Source: UMGS1590 sp036303105 (GTDB taxonomy: Bacteria > Bacillota > Peptococcia > Peptococcales > Peptococcaceae). From it: 12,185 nt of DNA. Of the stretch, positions 5,845 through 12,185 are shown piece after piece. Position 1 is the first letter of the stretch; each line of letters begins with the position of its first letter. Made by a program: the position numbers and the translations under genes. Under the pieces are notes generated by a model. That model made no database searches and was not told the DNA's origin. It was given only the letters and a program-made list of their open reading frames with translations. The stretch lies in assembly GCA_036303105.1 (NCBI GenBank), contig JAXJBF010000134.1:1-12185 (forward strand), written 5' to 3'.

Positions 5845-6039
5845 ATGCGCGTAAATGGAAAAGAGCAAGTGCTCGATGTCCCAATGAATCTGCAGGATTT
5901 TTTGTCCCAAGCAGGTTTTAACGTGCAGCGTGTTGTGGTGGAACGCAATGGCGCCATCATTACACGTGAGCACTTCGCCGATACCATGCTTGATGATGAC
6001 GATCGGCTTGAAGTGGTGCAGTTTGTCGGAGGCGGTTGA
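5845..6039 (+). CDS. thiS: Sulfur carrier protein ThiS (64 aa)
   Basis: ThiS is a ubiquitin-fold protein whose C-terminal glycine is adenylated and converted to a thiocarboxylate, the sulfur source for the thiazole ring. The protein starts MRVNGKEQVLDVPMNLQDFLSQ and ends FVGGG, giving the essential terminal Gly-Gly; the internal VVVERNGAIITREHF and DDRLEVVQFV strands are typical of the family. Length fits (60-70 residues). The ATG at 5845 is chosen because AGGAGG stands six bases upstream; an ATG six bases earlier is too close. The frame stays open upstream, but that extension would lie across the leader hairpin. It is the first gene of the thi operon, and the thiF ATG follows its stop after one base. 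Confidence 0.95.
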   Translation: MRVNGKEQVLDVPMNLQDFLSQAGFNVQRVVVERNGAIITREHFADTMLDDDDRLEVVQFVGGG

Positions 6040-6040
6040 T

Positions 6041-6844
6041 ATGCAGATTCACATTAACGACAAACTTGTCACAACCACCGCTTGCACTTATGCTGAATTA
6101 AAGCCTCACTATCAGCCAACTGCAGACACACTCCTTATTTCTGGCCGCAGCAAACCTTGGCAGACCCCTATCAATGATGGCGACGAAGCATTATTGCTTG
6201 ACACCACCACCGCGCCAACGCCAGAGGTCTGGCGCGCCATCTACAATGCACGTTATGGGCGCACGATCATGGATAAGCTGCAAGCCGGCTATGTAGCAAT
6301 CTGCGGTTTGGGCGGGCTTGGCTCACTGGTCGCTCTAGAGCTGGCACGTCTTGGTGTAGGCCGGCTTTTGCTGATCGACGGTGATACCGTTGACCCAACC
6401 AATCTGGCACGTCAACATTACACATTGGCACAAATTGGTCAAAAAAAAGCCGATGCCTTGGCAGACACCATTCGCGGCAGCGCTCCACTGACTCAGGTTG
6501 AGACCGCACCCGTCTGGCTCGCGGCATCCAATATACAATCGCTGCTCGGTGATTGCCCGTTTATTTGTGAATGCTTGGATCGGCCTGAGACCAAGGCCTT
6601 ACTTACCAACACGGTGCTTTCCAGCCTCCCTCGCTCCATTTTAATTGGCGCTAGTGGTATGGCTGGCTACAGTTCCGGCAATACCATCACTGCAAAACAG
6701 GTGATGCCACGCTTTTATCTTGTCGGTGATGACATCAACGAAGGCGAAGAAGGCATTGGCCTTATGGCACCGCGTGTTGGCCTCTGCGCATCGGCGCAAG
6801 CGACACTTACTATGCGACTTTTACTCGGCGAAAACACGCCATGA
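6041..6844 (+). CDS. thiF: ThiS adenylyltransferase ThiF with an N-terminal ThiS-like domain (267 aa)
   Basis: This E1-like enzyme activates the ThiS C-terminus with ATP. Residues about 77-200 form the Rossmann ATP-binding fold: GLGGLG at 89-94, the acidic pair in LLIDGDTVDPTNLARQHY (111-127), K135/K136 and ECLDRPETK (177-185). This matches the short ThiF family (family 2) rather than E. coli ThiF. No paired CxxC zinc motifs are visible; cysteines occur singly at 172, 177 and 249. Residues 1 to about 58 (MQIHINDKLVTTTACTYAEL...DGDEALLLD) resemble a second beta-grasp (ThiS-like ubiquitin) module without a terminal Gly-Gly. The ATG at 6041 has GGAGGCGG upstream, within the end of thiS. The stop lies at 6842-6844. 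It should act on ThiS with a cysteine desulfurase encoded elsewhere. Confidence 0.93.
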   Translation: MQIHINDKLVTTTACTYAELKPHYQPTADTLLISGRSKPWQTPINDGDEALLLDTTTAPTPEVWRAIYNARYGRTIMDKLQAGYVAICGLGGLGSLVALELARLGVGRLLLIDGDTVDPTNLARQHYTLAQIGQKKADALADTIRGSAPLTQVETAPVWLAASNIQSLLGDCPFICECLDRPETKALLTNTVLSSLPRSILIGASGMAGYSSGNTITAKQVMPRFYLVGDDINEGEEGIGLMAPRVGLCASAQATLTMRLLLGENTP

Positions 6845-6876
6845 TAATTTTTCAATGCGAAAGGATGAATCAATCA

Positions 6877-7644
6877 ATGAACGATCTTTTACATCTCGGC
6901 GGAAAAGACTTTACATCCCGCCTTATTCTCGGTTCTGGAAAATTTTCCTTGGACCTCATCAGTGCTGTTATTGAAGAAGGCGGCGGCGAAATTATCACGC
7001 TTGCACTGCGTCGTGCCAATCCAGATGGTGCCGAAGATATTCTGAATCATATTCCTGAAGGTGTCACCTTACTGCCAAACACATCCGGTGCACGCAACGC
7101 CGATGAAGCGGTGCGCATCGCAGAACTTTCCCGTGCTATGGGCTGTGGCAATTGGGTCAAGGTTGAAGTTATCAACGACAGCCGCTGGCTCCTGCCTGAC
7201 AACGCTGAAACCGTTCGTGCAACAAAAATGTTGGCAGAGCGCGGCTTTGTGGTTCTACCATATATGTTCCCTGATCTCGACACTGCCAAAGCACTGGTTG
7301 ATGCCGGCGCTGCCGCTGTAATGCCACTGGCTGCGCCAATTGGCACCAACCGTGGTCTTGTACATAAAGACAAAATTGCAGAGATCATTGCCAACATCGA
7401 TTTGCCGATCATCGTTGATGCCGGTATTGGCAAGCCAAGTCAGGCTGCTGAAGCTATGGAAATGGGCGCTGATGCCATCATGTGCAACACTGCCATTGCA
7501 ACAGCTGGAGACGTCCGCGCCATGGCTCGCGCGTTCCGTCTCGCCATTGAAGGCGGCCGCCTCGCTTATCTCGCAAAACCAGGCCGTGTTCTTACTGACA
7601 AAGCCAGCGCATCTAGCCCACTCACAGGATTTTTGGAGGATTAA
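6877..7644 (+). CDS. thiG: Thiazole synthase ThiG (255 aa)
   Basis: ThiG is a TIM-barrel enzyme that joins 1-deoxyxylulose 5-phosphate, dehydroglycine and ThiS thiocarboxylate into the thiazole phosphate tautomer. The start MNDLLHLGGKDFTSRLILGSGK is typical. The Schiff-base lysine is K95 in GNWVKVEVI, and the phosphate-binding loops include VDAGIGKPSQAAEAMEMGADA and CNTAIA near residues 185-212. Length is normal. An in-frame ATG at 6841 overlaps the thiF stop but gives a 12-residue extension unlike family members; the ATG at 6877 follows AAAGGA by 11 bases and is preferred. The stop is two bases before the thiH ATG, so the genes are tightly coupled. Confidence 0.95.
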   Translation: MNDLLHLGGKDFTSRLILGSGKFSLDLISAVIEEGGGEIITLALRRANPDGAEDILNHIPEGVTLLPNTSGARNADEAVRIAELSRAMGCGNWVKVEVINDSRWLLPDNAETVRATKMLAERGFVVLPYMFPDLDTAKALVDAGAAAVMPLAAPIGTNRGLVHKDKIAEIIANIDLPIIVDAGIGKPSQAAEAMEMGADAIMCNTAIATAGDVRAMARAFRLAIEGGRLAYLAKPGRVLTDKASASSPLTGFLED

Positions 7645-7646
7645 TC

Positions 7647-8831
7647 ATGATTGCAGAAACTTGGGATGTAATGACCTATCGCGATGGTATGGATCAGCTT
7701 GATCCTACCACCCTTAACACCGTACTTGACGCTGTAAAGGACTACGATCCAACCAGCTACACCGCTGCCGATGTTGAAGCTGCTTTGGCGCATGATGAAT
7801 GCACCCTCGATGACTTCAAAGCACTTCTTTCCCCAGCTGCCGAGCCTTATTTGGAGCAGATGGCTGCAAAAGCACAGGCCATCACGCGTGCACGCTTCGG
7901 CAACAGCATTCAGCTGTTCACACCGCTGTATATCGCCAACTACTGCGATAATGGCTGCATCTACTGTGGTTTCAACTGCTCCAACCATATTCAGCGCGGT
8001 GCGCTCAGCCACGATGAATTGATCAAGGAACTCGACACCATTGCTGCCACTGGCTTGCAGGAAATTCTCATTCTCACCGGCGAATCCCAGCGCATGAGCA
8101 GTGTTCAATGGATTGGCGAAGCCATTAAGCTCGCAGCAGAACGTTTCACCACTGTTGGCATTGAAATCTATCCTGCCAACATCAAAGACTACGAATACCT
8201 TCATGAATGCGGCGCCGACTTCGTCACTGTGTTCCAAGAAACGTACAATCCAGAGAAATACGCTGAAGTACATTTGCGCGGCAATAAACGCAGCCTTCCT
8301 TATCGCTTCTACGCACAAGAACGTGCACTCATGGGTGGCTTCCGTGGCGCAGGCTTTGGTGCTCTGCTCGGCTTGGCTGATGACTTCCGAAAAGATGCCT
8401 TCGCAACAGGGCTTCATATTGAACTGACCCAGCAGAAATTCCCAGAAGCTGATCTTGCCATTTCCGTTCCTCGCATTCGTCCATTTGTTAATGAAGATGA
8501 AAGCGATGCTCGCGAACATATTACAGACGCTGTTCATGAAACACAGCTTTTGCAAATTATGTGTGCACAGCGTATCTATCATCCGCAAATCAGCATGACC
8601 ATCTCCACGCGCGAACGTCAAGGTTTCCGTGATTCTGCTGTTGCCATTTGTGCCACAAAGATCTCCGCTGGTGTCCATACGGATGTTGGCGGCCATACTG
8701 GCGCTTCGGATCAAACTGAGACCGATGCTCAATTTGATATCTCCGACCCACGCAGCGTTGATCAAGTGCATCAGGCTTTGCTTGACAATGGATTGCAGCC
8801 GGTTTACACCGACTACATCCATGTCGGATAA
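7647..8831 (+). CDS. thiH: 2-iminoacetate synthase ThiH (tyrosine lyase, radical SAM, 394 aa)
   Basis: ThiH cleaves tyrosine with S-adenosylmethionine to give dehydroglycine (2-iminoacetate) and p-cresol, feeding ThiG. The 4Fe-4S motif is C100-x3-C104-x2-C107 in ANYCDNGCIYCGFNC. Other family features are ILILTGESQ near residue 140, VGIEIYPAN near 170, TVFQETYNPEKYAEVH near 195-210, and the C-terminal STRERQGFRD. Length matches the family. GGAGGA at the end of thiG serves as ribosome binding site. Use of ThiH instead of the oxygen-requiring ThiO fits an anaerobic lifestyle. The tenI gene begins five bases after its stop. Confidence 0.96.
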   Translation: MIAETWDVMTYRDGMDQLDPTTLNTVLDAVKDYDPTSYTAADVEAALAHDECTLDDFKALLSPAAEPYLEQMAAKAQAITRARFGNSIQLFTPLYIANYCDNGCIYCGFNCSNHIQRGALSHDELIKELDTIAATGLQEILILTGESQRMSSVQWIGEAIKLAAERFTTVGIEIYPANIKDYEYLHECGADFVTVFQETYNPEKYAEVHLRGNKRSLPYRFYAQERALMGGFRGAGFGALLGLADDFRKDAFATGLHIELTQQKFPEADLAISVPRIRPFVNEDESDAREHITDAVHETQLLQIMCAQRIYHPQISMTISTRERQGFRDSAVAICATKISAGVHTDVGGHTGASDQTETDAQFDISDPRSVDQVHQALLDNGLQPVYTDYIHVG

Positions 8832-8836
8832 AGACG

Positions 8837-9436
8837 ATGAAACTCATCTATGTCACAGAGCGTGCACGTATTCGCGGCAATGCGATCGATTATCTGACAC
8901 GCCTGCTTGAGGGCCGTCCAGATGCTCTGCTAATTCGCGAGAAAGACCTCAACGATGATGCACTTTACGCCTTTGTCGAGCCTCTTGTCTCACTTGCAGC
9001 ACGTTGCAATGTTCCTTTGATCCTTCGCGGTACTCCGGAGCAAGCACGTCAATTGGGCATCCGCCATTTGCAGCTCTCCTTCGCAGAAGCAACAAGCAAG
9101 TCCTTACCAAAAGGATTTGACAGCATTGGTGTCTCTGTTCACTCATTGGCTGAAGCTTTAACTGCGCAGCGTATTGGCGCTGACCGTGTGACTTACGGGC
9201 ATATTTTCACATCACCGTGCAAACCAGGCCTTCCACCACGAGGCCTTGACGCACTTGATGAACTCGTTCGAGCCTGCAAAATTCCTGTCTATGCCATTGG
9301 CGGTATCACAAAGGATACCCTGCCCTTCTTACTCCCAATCAACCCGGCAGGCGCCTGTCTTATGAGCGCCAGCATGACAGATTCCAACCCGGAAACACTC
9401 ACCACACGTCTCCGGAGCATTCTCGAACAAGCATAA
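8837..9436 (+). CDS. tenI: TenI-like thiazole tautomerase (ThiE/TenI superfamily, 199 aa)
   Basis: The fold is the ThiE/TenI barrel, but the motifs point to TenI. The sequence VTYGHIFTSPCKPGLPPRG (about 118-136) carries H122, the position of the catalytic histidine in Bacillus TenI. True thiamine phosphate synthases instead have a GxxPTxTK-type sequence here. GVSVHSLAEA (98-107) and IPVYAIGGIT (149-158) are shared by both groups. TenI turns the ThiG product into the aromatic thiazole carboxylate used by ThiE. The gene lies last in the thi operon, five bases after thiH, with only a weak GGATAAAG ribosome site overlapping the thiH end. Automatic annotation may call it thiE; a real ThiE would then be expected elsewhere in the genome. 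Confidence 0.88.
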   Translation: MKLIYVTERARIRGNAIDYLTRLLEGRPDALLIREKDLNDDALYAFVEPLVSLAARCNVPLILRGTPEQARQLGIRHLQLSFAEATSKSLPKGFDSIGVSVHSLAEALTAQRIGADRVTYGHIFTSPCKPGLPPRGLDALDELVRACKIPVYAIGGITKDTLPFLLPINPAGACLMSASMTDSNPETLTTRLRSILEQA

Positions 9437-9438
9437 AA

Positions 9439-9487
9439 AATCCCCACGACCGATTCACTAATCGATCGTGGGGATTATTTTATTTCT
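9439..9487. terminator. Intrinsic terminator of the thi operon
   Basis: AATCCCCACGA plus CGAT pairs with ATCG plus TCGTGGGGATT with one C-A mismatch and a short TCACTA loop, followed by ATTTTATTTC. It starts two bases after the tenI stop. The A6 run on the left lets it also act on the minus-strand gene ending at 9480. Confidence 0.92.
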
Positions 9488-9806
9488 TTGTAGGAGGATC
9501 TTTTGGAAACAACAAACCAAACAAATAATATCTCTTTTTTTCAGGATCTTCTACCCGACGTAAGTAACGTTGGCCGAACAAAGATATCAGCCCCCATCCA
9601 ACTAAAAACAATATGATGCAAGCCAATCCATTCCAATCCGCAAGCACATACAGTACAAGAAAACATATAATCGCCCAGATCGCAACAATCAGCAACACTT
9701 TGCAGGCTTTTTCGAAGTCCTCTTGGGAAACACCTTCTTTCTTGCTTTTATCCAAGGTGAAAACACGAAGAAACAGCGTATCAAGAATCATCAGCAAGGT
9801 TTCCAT
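9480..9806 (-). CDS. Small two-helix membrane protein, unknown function (108 aa)
   Basis: I do not recognise the family. The N-terminal METLLMILDTLFLRVFTLD is amphipathic, and a charged segment KSKKEGVSQEDFEKACK follows. Two hydrophobic helices sit at about residues 36-56 (VLLIVAIWAIICFLVLYVLA) and 60-78, and the tail is basic (QRYLRRVEDPEKKRYYLFGLLFPKDPPTKK). The pattern is that of a small inner-membrane protein with both ends in the cytoplasm. ATG at 9804-9806 is chosen because GGAGG lies seven bases upstream; the adjacent TTG is too close to that site. It is monocistronic, with its own promoter near 9882-9911 and a shared terminator, and lies convergent to the thi operon. No functional link to its neighbours is evident. 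Confidence 0.75.
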   Translation of the reverse strand: METLLMILDTLFLRVFTLDKSKKEGVSQEDFEKACKVLLIVAIWAIICFLVLYVLADWNGLACIILFLVGWGLISLFGQRYLRRVEDPEKKRYYLFGLLFPKDPPTKK

Positions 9807-9881
9807 CAAAACGCCTCCCTACCACTGTACACGCGAAGTACCTTTAATTGATTACATAAACAGGAGCCACATTTTTCATTT

Positions 9882-9911
9882 ATTATATACAATAATTGGG
9901 TTATGTGTAAA
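9882..9911 (-). promoter_or_regulatory. Probable promoter of the 108-aa membrane protein gene
   Basis: On the minus strand TTTACA (9906-9911) is followed by 18 bases and TATAAT (9882-9887). The predicted start site lies about 70 bases before the ATG. Confidence 0.6.
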
Positions 9912-9958
9912 GCAATTGAACGACCTATCATACACTCTTAAAATTAATATTCACCATA

Positions 9959-9990
9959 CAAAAAAAGCGCTCCTAAAATAGGAGCGCTTT
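9959..9990 (-). terminator. Intrinsic terminator after the aminotransferase gene
   Basis: AAAGCGCTCC (9964-9973) and GGAGCGCTTT (9981-9990) form a perfect 10-base stem with a 7-base loop. On the minus strand it is followed by a T run, 25 bases after the aminotransferase stop. Confidence 0.92.
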
Positions 9991-10014
9991 GAAAGCAATT
10001 TATTACTCGTGAAA

Positions 10015-11370
10015 TTACTTGCAGAACTGTTCGTCAGCCCAGGTCAGAACATCGTCAAGAATCTTCATAGCTTCACGAAGTTCTTCTTCAGTGATGATCA
10101 GTGGAGGGCAAACCTGAACAACGTTGTCACGGCCATAGGTGTAGAAGCCGTTTTCTTTCAACTTAGCGATAACAGAAGCCTGGTTAGGGTTGCCAAGTCC
10201 GTATTCATCGATTGGTTCCTTGGTTTCTTTGTTCTTAACAAGGTCAATTGCAGAGAAGAGACCGATGTAACGAACATCACCAACGCAAGCATGTTTTTCC
10301 TTCATTTCTTCGAGGATTTCGCCGAGTACTTTACCAACCTTCTTAACATTATCGAAGGTGTTGTTATCTTCAAAGAACTGCATGCCAGCATAACCAGCAG
10401 CGCAAGCGAGTGGATGACCCTGATAGGTCAAGCCGCAGCCAAGAACGTTTTCGTCGAAGTGGCTAGCAACTTTTTCGTTCATAACAACGCCACCGAGCTG
10501 TACATAACCGGAGTTAACGCCCTTAGCGAAGGAGATCATATCAGGAGATACGCCCCAGTTCTGGATAGCGAACCATTCGCCGGTACGACCGAAACCAGCC
10601 ATAACTTCATCGCAGATCATGAAGATACCATACTTGTCGCAAAGTTCACGAATACCCTTCAGGTAACCTTCTGGATAAATGATAACGCCGTTAGCACCTA
10701 CAACAGTTTCAAGGATAATAGCAGCGATCTTATCGTGACCTTCAGCAATGATGGTCTTTTCGAGCATCTTCAAATAGTAAGCAGTTTCAGCAGCTTCACT
10801 TTCGAAGTCGATTTCTTCACGATATGGGAATGGGCCATGGAAGTGAACAACGCCAGGAGCGTTACCACCGATTTCAGAGGAGAAACGACGGCCGTCACCA
10901 GACACGTTACCAGCAACGATGGTAGCACCGTGGTAGGAACGATACATGGACAGAATTTTGCCTTTACCGCTAGCCAAACGAGCCATCTTGATAGCGTTTT
11001 CGTTAGCATCAGCACCACCATTGGTGAAGAATACGCGGCTCATGCCTTCTGGAGCATGTTCAACAATCTTCTTAGCGAGAGCAGCACGGATGCCTACGGA
11101 CTGACCAGGAGCGATGAAGCAGAGCTGTTCAGCCTGTTCTTTGATAGCATCGATGATGTACTGATTGTGGTGACCAGCATTCATGTTAACGAGCTGGGAG
11201 CTCATGTCATAGTACTTCTTACCGTTGTAATCCCAGAAATAGATACCTTCGGATTTTTCAACAGGGATAATCTTGGTCAGTTTTTTCTGAGCGGACCAGG
11301 AGTGTACATTGTACTTATGGTCCATTTCAAGAACTTCTTCACGAGTAAAGGTAGGCAGTTTGTAAGCCAT
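10015..11370 (-). CDS. tpa: Class III PLP aminotransferase, probably taurine:pyruvate aminotransferase (451 aa)
   Basis: This is a class III (omega-amino acid) aminotransferase. Key sites are SYHG at 145-148, TNGGADANENAIKMAR at 116-131, the PLP-contacting aspartate D254 in ICDEVMAGFGRTG, and the Schiff-base lysine K283 in FAKGVNSGYV. The N-terminus KYNVHSWSAQ resembles enzymes acting on taurine with pyruvate, giving sulfoacetaldehyde and alanine. Class III specificity is hard to read from sequence, so beta-alanine, GABA or another omega-amine remain possible. The tail of an Xsc-like enzyme two genes upstream supports the taurine reading. AAAGGAAG lies 10 bases before the ATG, inside the end of the preceding gene (6-base gap). 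The codon choice is strikingly uniform (GAA, AAG, GGT, ATC, AAC), which suggests high expression. Confidence 0.87.
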   Translation of the reverse strand: MAYKLPTFTREEVLEMDHKYNVHSWSAQKKLTKIIPVEKSEGIYFWDYNGKKYYDMSSQLVNMNAGHHNQYIIDAIKEQAEQLCFIAPGQSVGIRAALAKKIVEHAPEGMSRVFFTNGGADANENAIKMARLASGKGKILSMYRSYHGATIVAGNVSGDGRRFSSEIGGNAPGVVHFHGPFPYREEIDFESEAAETAYYLKMLEKTIIAEGHDKIAAIILETVVGANGVIIYPEGYLKGIRELCDKYGIFMICDEVMAGFGRTGEWFAIQNWGVSPDMISFAKGVNSGYVQLGGVVMNEKVASHFDENVLGCGLTYQGHPLACAAGYAGMQFFEDNNTFDNVKKVGKVLGEILEEMKEKHACVGDVRYIGLFSAIDLVKNKETKEPIDEYGLGNPNQASVIAKLKENGFYTYGRDNVVQVCPPLIITEEELREAMKILDDVLTWADEQFCK

Positions 11371-11376
11371 TTAAAA

Positions 11377-11925
11377 TTACTTCCTTTCAAATAATAATGG
11401 ATTGTTATGTGGGTTTTGCTTTGAATATACGATCTGAACTGCATTTTTCAAAAGCCCTTCACTGCGAGAATAGGCATAAAATTCAAAACCCATTTTGCAG
11501 CCAAAAGAGCACATAATGCAGGGATCATTGGTACAAAACATGTAAGCATCGTCTTCAGCCATTGCAAAAAGAACATGCGCATCTCGCTCCGGACGAATGA
11601 TCTTCATCTGACCACCCATTACAGAACGAATGTAAATCCACTCAATATCATGTTTTTCTGCTTCTGCACCTTCGACCCAAACATCAAAGCAATGATGATC
11701 CGGACCACCGACGATGGAATAACGAATGGAGTATTTTTCACAATCTCCAGGGAGCTTAGGCTCTACACTTTCCCAGTCTTGATCTGGAGCATCTCCACCG
11801 AGTACATCCCACAATATTTTGCCATTTTTCTTATTTTTGTAAAGAACTGGAATTGGCGAAAATGGTGTTGGAATACTGGTGTTTTTGCTTCTCGTAATGC
11901 TTACTTTTTTACGTGCAGTCTTCAA
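11377..11925 (-). CDS. Unknown cysteine-rich protein between Xsc-like and Tpa-like genes (182 aa)
   Basis: I do not recognise this family. The N-terminus is basic (MKTARKKVSITRSKN) and lacks a signal peptide or membrane segment. A beta-rich middle contains GGPDHHCFDVWVEG (73-86) and EWIYIRSVMGGQMKIIRPERDAHVLF (95-120). A cysteine cluster follows, C131-x4-C136-x2-C139-x3-C143 (FCTNDPCIMCSFGCKMGFE), then a variable tail. The four cysteines, with H77, H78 and C79, could bind zinc or an iron-sulfur cluster. The start is TTG at 11925, eight bases after GGAGG; no ATG further in gives a full domain. It is cotranscribed with the aminotransferase, whose ribosome site overlaps its last codons. A role in sulfonate or sulfite handling is suggested only by position. 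Confidence 0.78.
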   Translation of the reverse strand: MKTARKKVSITRSKNTSIPTPFSPIPVLYKNKKNGKILWDVLGGDAPDQDWESVEPKLPGDCEKYSIRYSIVGGPDHHCFDVWVEGAEAEKHDIEWIYIRSVMGGQMKIIRPERDAHVLFAMAEDDAYMFCTNDPCIMCSFGCKMGFEFYAYSRSEGLLKNAVQIVYSKQNPHNNPLLFERK

Positions 11926-11954
11926 GTGTTACGCCTCCAAATTTTGCAAAATAA

Positions 11955-11990
11955 CGGCCACCATATTCACGCCTGTAAATATGGTGGCCG
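11955..11990 (-). terminator. Perfect hairpin between the Xsc-like gene and the cysteine-rich gene
   Basis: CGGCCACCATATT (11955-11967) and AATATGGTGGCCG (11978-11990) form a 13-base perfect stem with a 10-base loop. On the minus strand the next bases are TTATTTTGC, a weak U tract. It may act as a partial terminator, lowering expression of the downstream genes, or as an mRNA-stabilising end of the upstream transcript. A weaker inverted repeat (ACGTCA with TGACGC, 11995-12017) adjoins it. Confidence 0.65.
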
Positions 11991-12043
11991 AAAGACGTCA
12001 CCCTATAGGCCTGACGCTATTTCATTAAAATTAAAGATCAAAA

Positions 12044-12185
12044 TTAGTCGTTGAAGTGCTTAGCATCGAGATGTTCGTATCTTGGCAAGAAACGAGTTGG
12101 CAGATGCAGAGCGTCTTTACGGAATGGAGGAGCCAGCTTGGTGCCGTCAACACGTGCTTCAACAACGACTGGCTTGGTCATGGAG
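12044..12185 (-). CDS. xsc: C-terminal tail of a probable ThDP enzyme, sulfoacetaldehyde acetyltransferase-like (partial)
   Basis: Only the last 46 residues are in the window; the gene continues past the right edge. The frame reads SMTKPVVVEARVDGTKL, then APPFRKDALHLPTRFLPRYEHL, and ends AKHFND with TAA at 12044-12046. The strand KPVVVEARV followed by PFR-K/R-DAL-x-x-P-x-R-x-L-x-x-Y is how I remember the C-terminus of the Xsc branch of acetolactate-synthase-like enzymes. Xsc uses thiamine diphosphate to convert sulfoacetaldehyde and phosphate into acetyl phosphate and sulfite. It would directly follow the reaction of the aminotransferase in the same operon. With so little sequence, other ThDP enzymes or an unrelated protein are possible. 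Codon use is of the highly expressed type seen in the aminotransferase. Confidence 0.5.
   Translation of the reverse strand, partial: SMTKPVVVEARVDGTKLAPPFRKDALHLPTRFLPRYEHLDAKHFND

Noticed and set aside
5757..5845. TPP riboswitch upstream of thiS
   Set aside because: The leader is too short and lacks the conserved TPP aptamer segments. Only a terminator-like hairpin is visible.
7641..8822. A 393-codon open frame antisense to thiH
   Set aside because: It is a shadow. The thiH frame has a clear radical SAM motif and operon context, and the antisense translation has no recognisable domain. Avoidance of codons such as TTA, CTA and TCA in thiH keeps the opposite frame open.
10009..11394. A 461-codon open frame antisense to the aminotransferase
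   Set aside because: The minus strand encodes an intact class III aminotransferase with all PLP motifs. The plus-strand frame is a by-product of its biased codon use, and has no ribosome site or domain.

Overview
The window looks like chromosomal DNA from an anaerobic, low-to-mid GC Gram-positive-type bacterium (Bacillota; Clostridia or Negativicutes are both possible). The grounds are strong GGAGG-type ribosome binding sites before almost every gene, occasional TTG starts, compact operons closed by hairpin plus U-tract terminators, and an oxygen-independent ThiH route to thiazole. I cannot name the species from the sequence. No RNA gene, CRISPR array or insertion sequence was seen, and no stretch above 300 bases lacks a gene.

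Layout: (1) 1-215, the C-terminal end of carB, closed by a very long hairpin. (2) 280-1520, an AT-richer pocket with an uncharacterised membrane/coiled-coil protein, divergent from a small ribbon-helix-helix (RHH) DNA-binding protein; an 11-bp direct repeat lies between them. (3) 1583-4539 (minus), a four-gene operon: Xre-type repressor, small four-helix membrane protein, ABC ATPase, large ABC permease. It reads from a near-consensus promoter with two operator-like repeats. (4) 4683-5612 (minus), a cysteine synthase. (5) 5845-9436 (plus), a thiazole-synthesis operon thiS-thiF-thiG-thiH-tenI. It has a terminator-like leader and no visible TPP riboswitch. (6) 9480-9806 (minus), a small two-helix membrane protein of unknown role. 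(7) 10015-12185 (minus), a class III aminotransferase resembling taurine:pyruvate aminotransferase, preceded by an unknown cysteine-rich protein. Ahead of that is the C-terminal tail of what looks like a ThDP enzyme of the sulfoacetaldehyde acetyltransferase (Xsc) type.

How the genes fit together: ThiS carries sulfur as a C-terminal thiocarboxylate made after ThiF adenylation. ThiH makes dehydroglycine from tyrosine, ThiG builds the thiazole phosphate ring, and TenI converts its tautomer. The pyrimidine branch (thiC, thiD, thiE) is not here. If the right-hand operon is Tpa plus Xsc, it would turn taurine into sulfoacetaldehyde and then acetyl phosphate plus sulfite. Xsc needs thiamine diphosphate and CysK assimilates reduced sulfur, so the region may gather sulfur and ThDP metabolism; that link is inference from proximity. 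The most novel items are the cysteine-rich protein between the Xsc-like and Tpa-like genes, the RHH/membrane-protein pair, and the leader of the thi operon.
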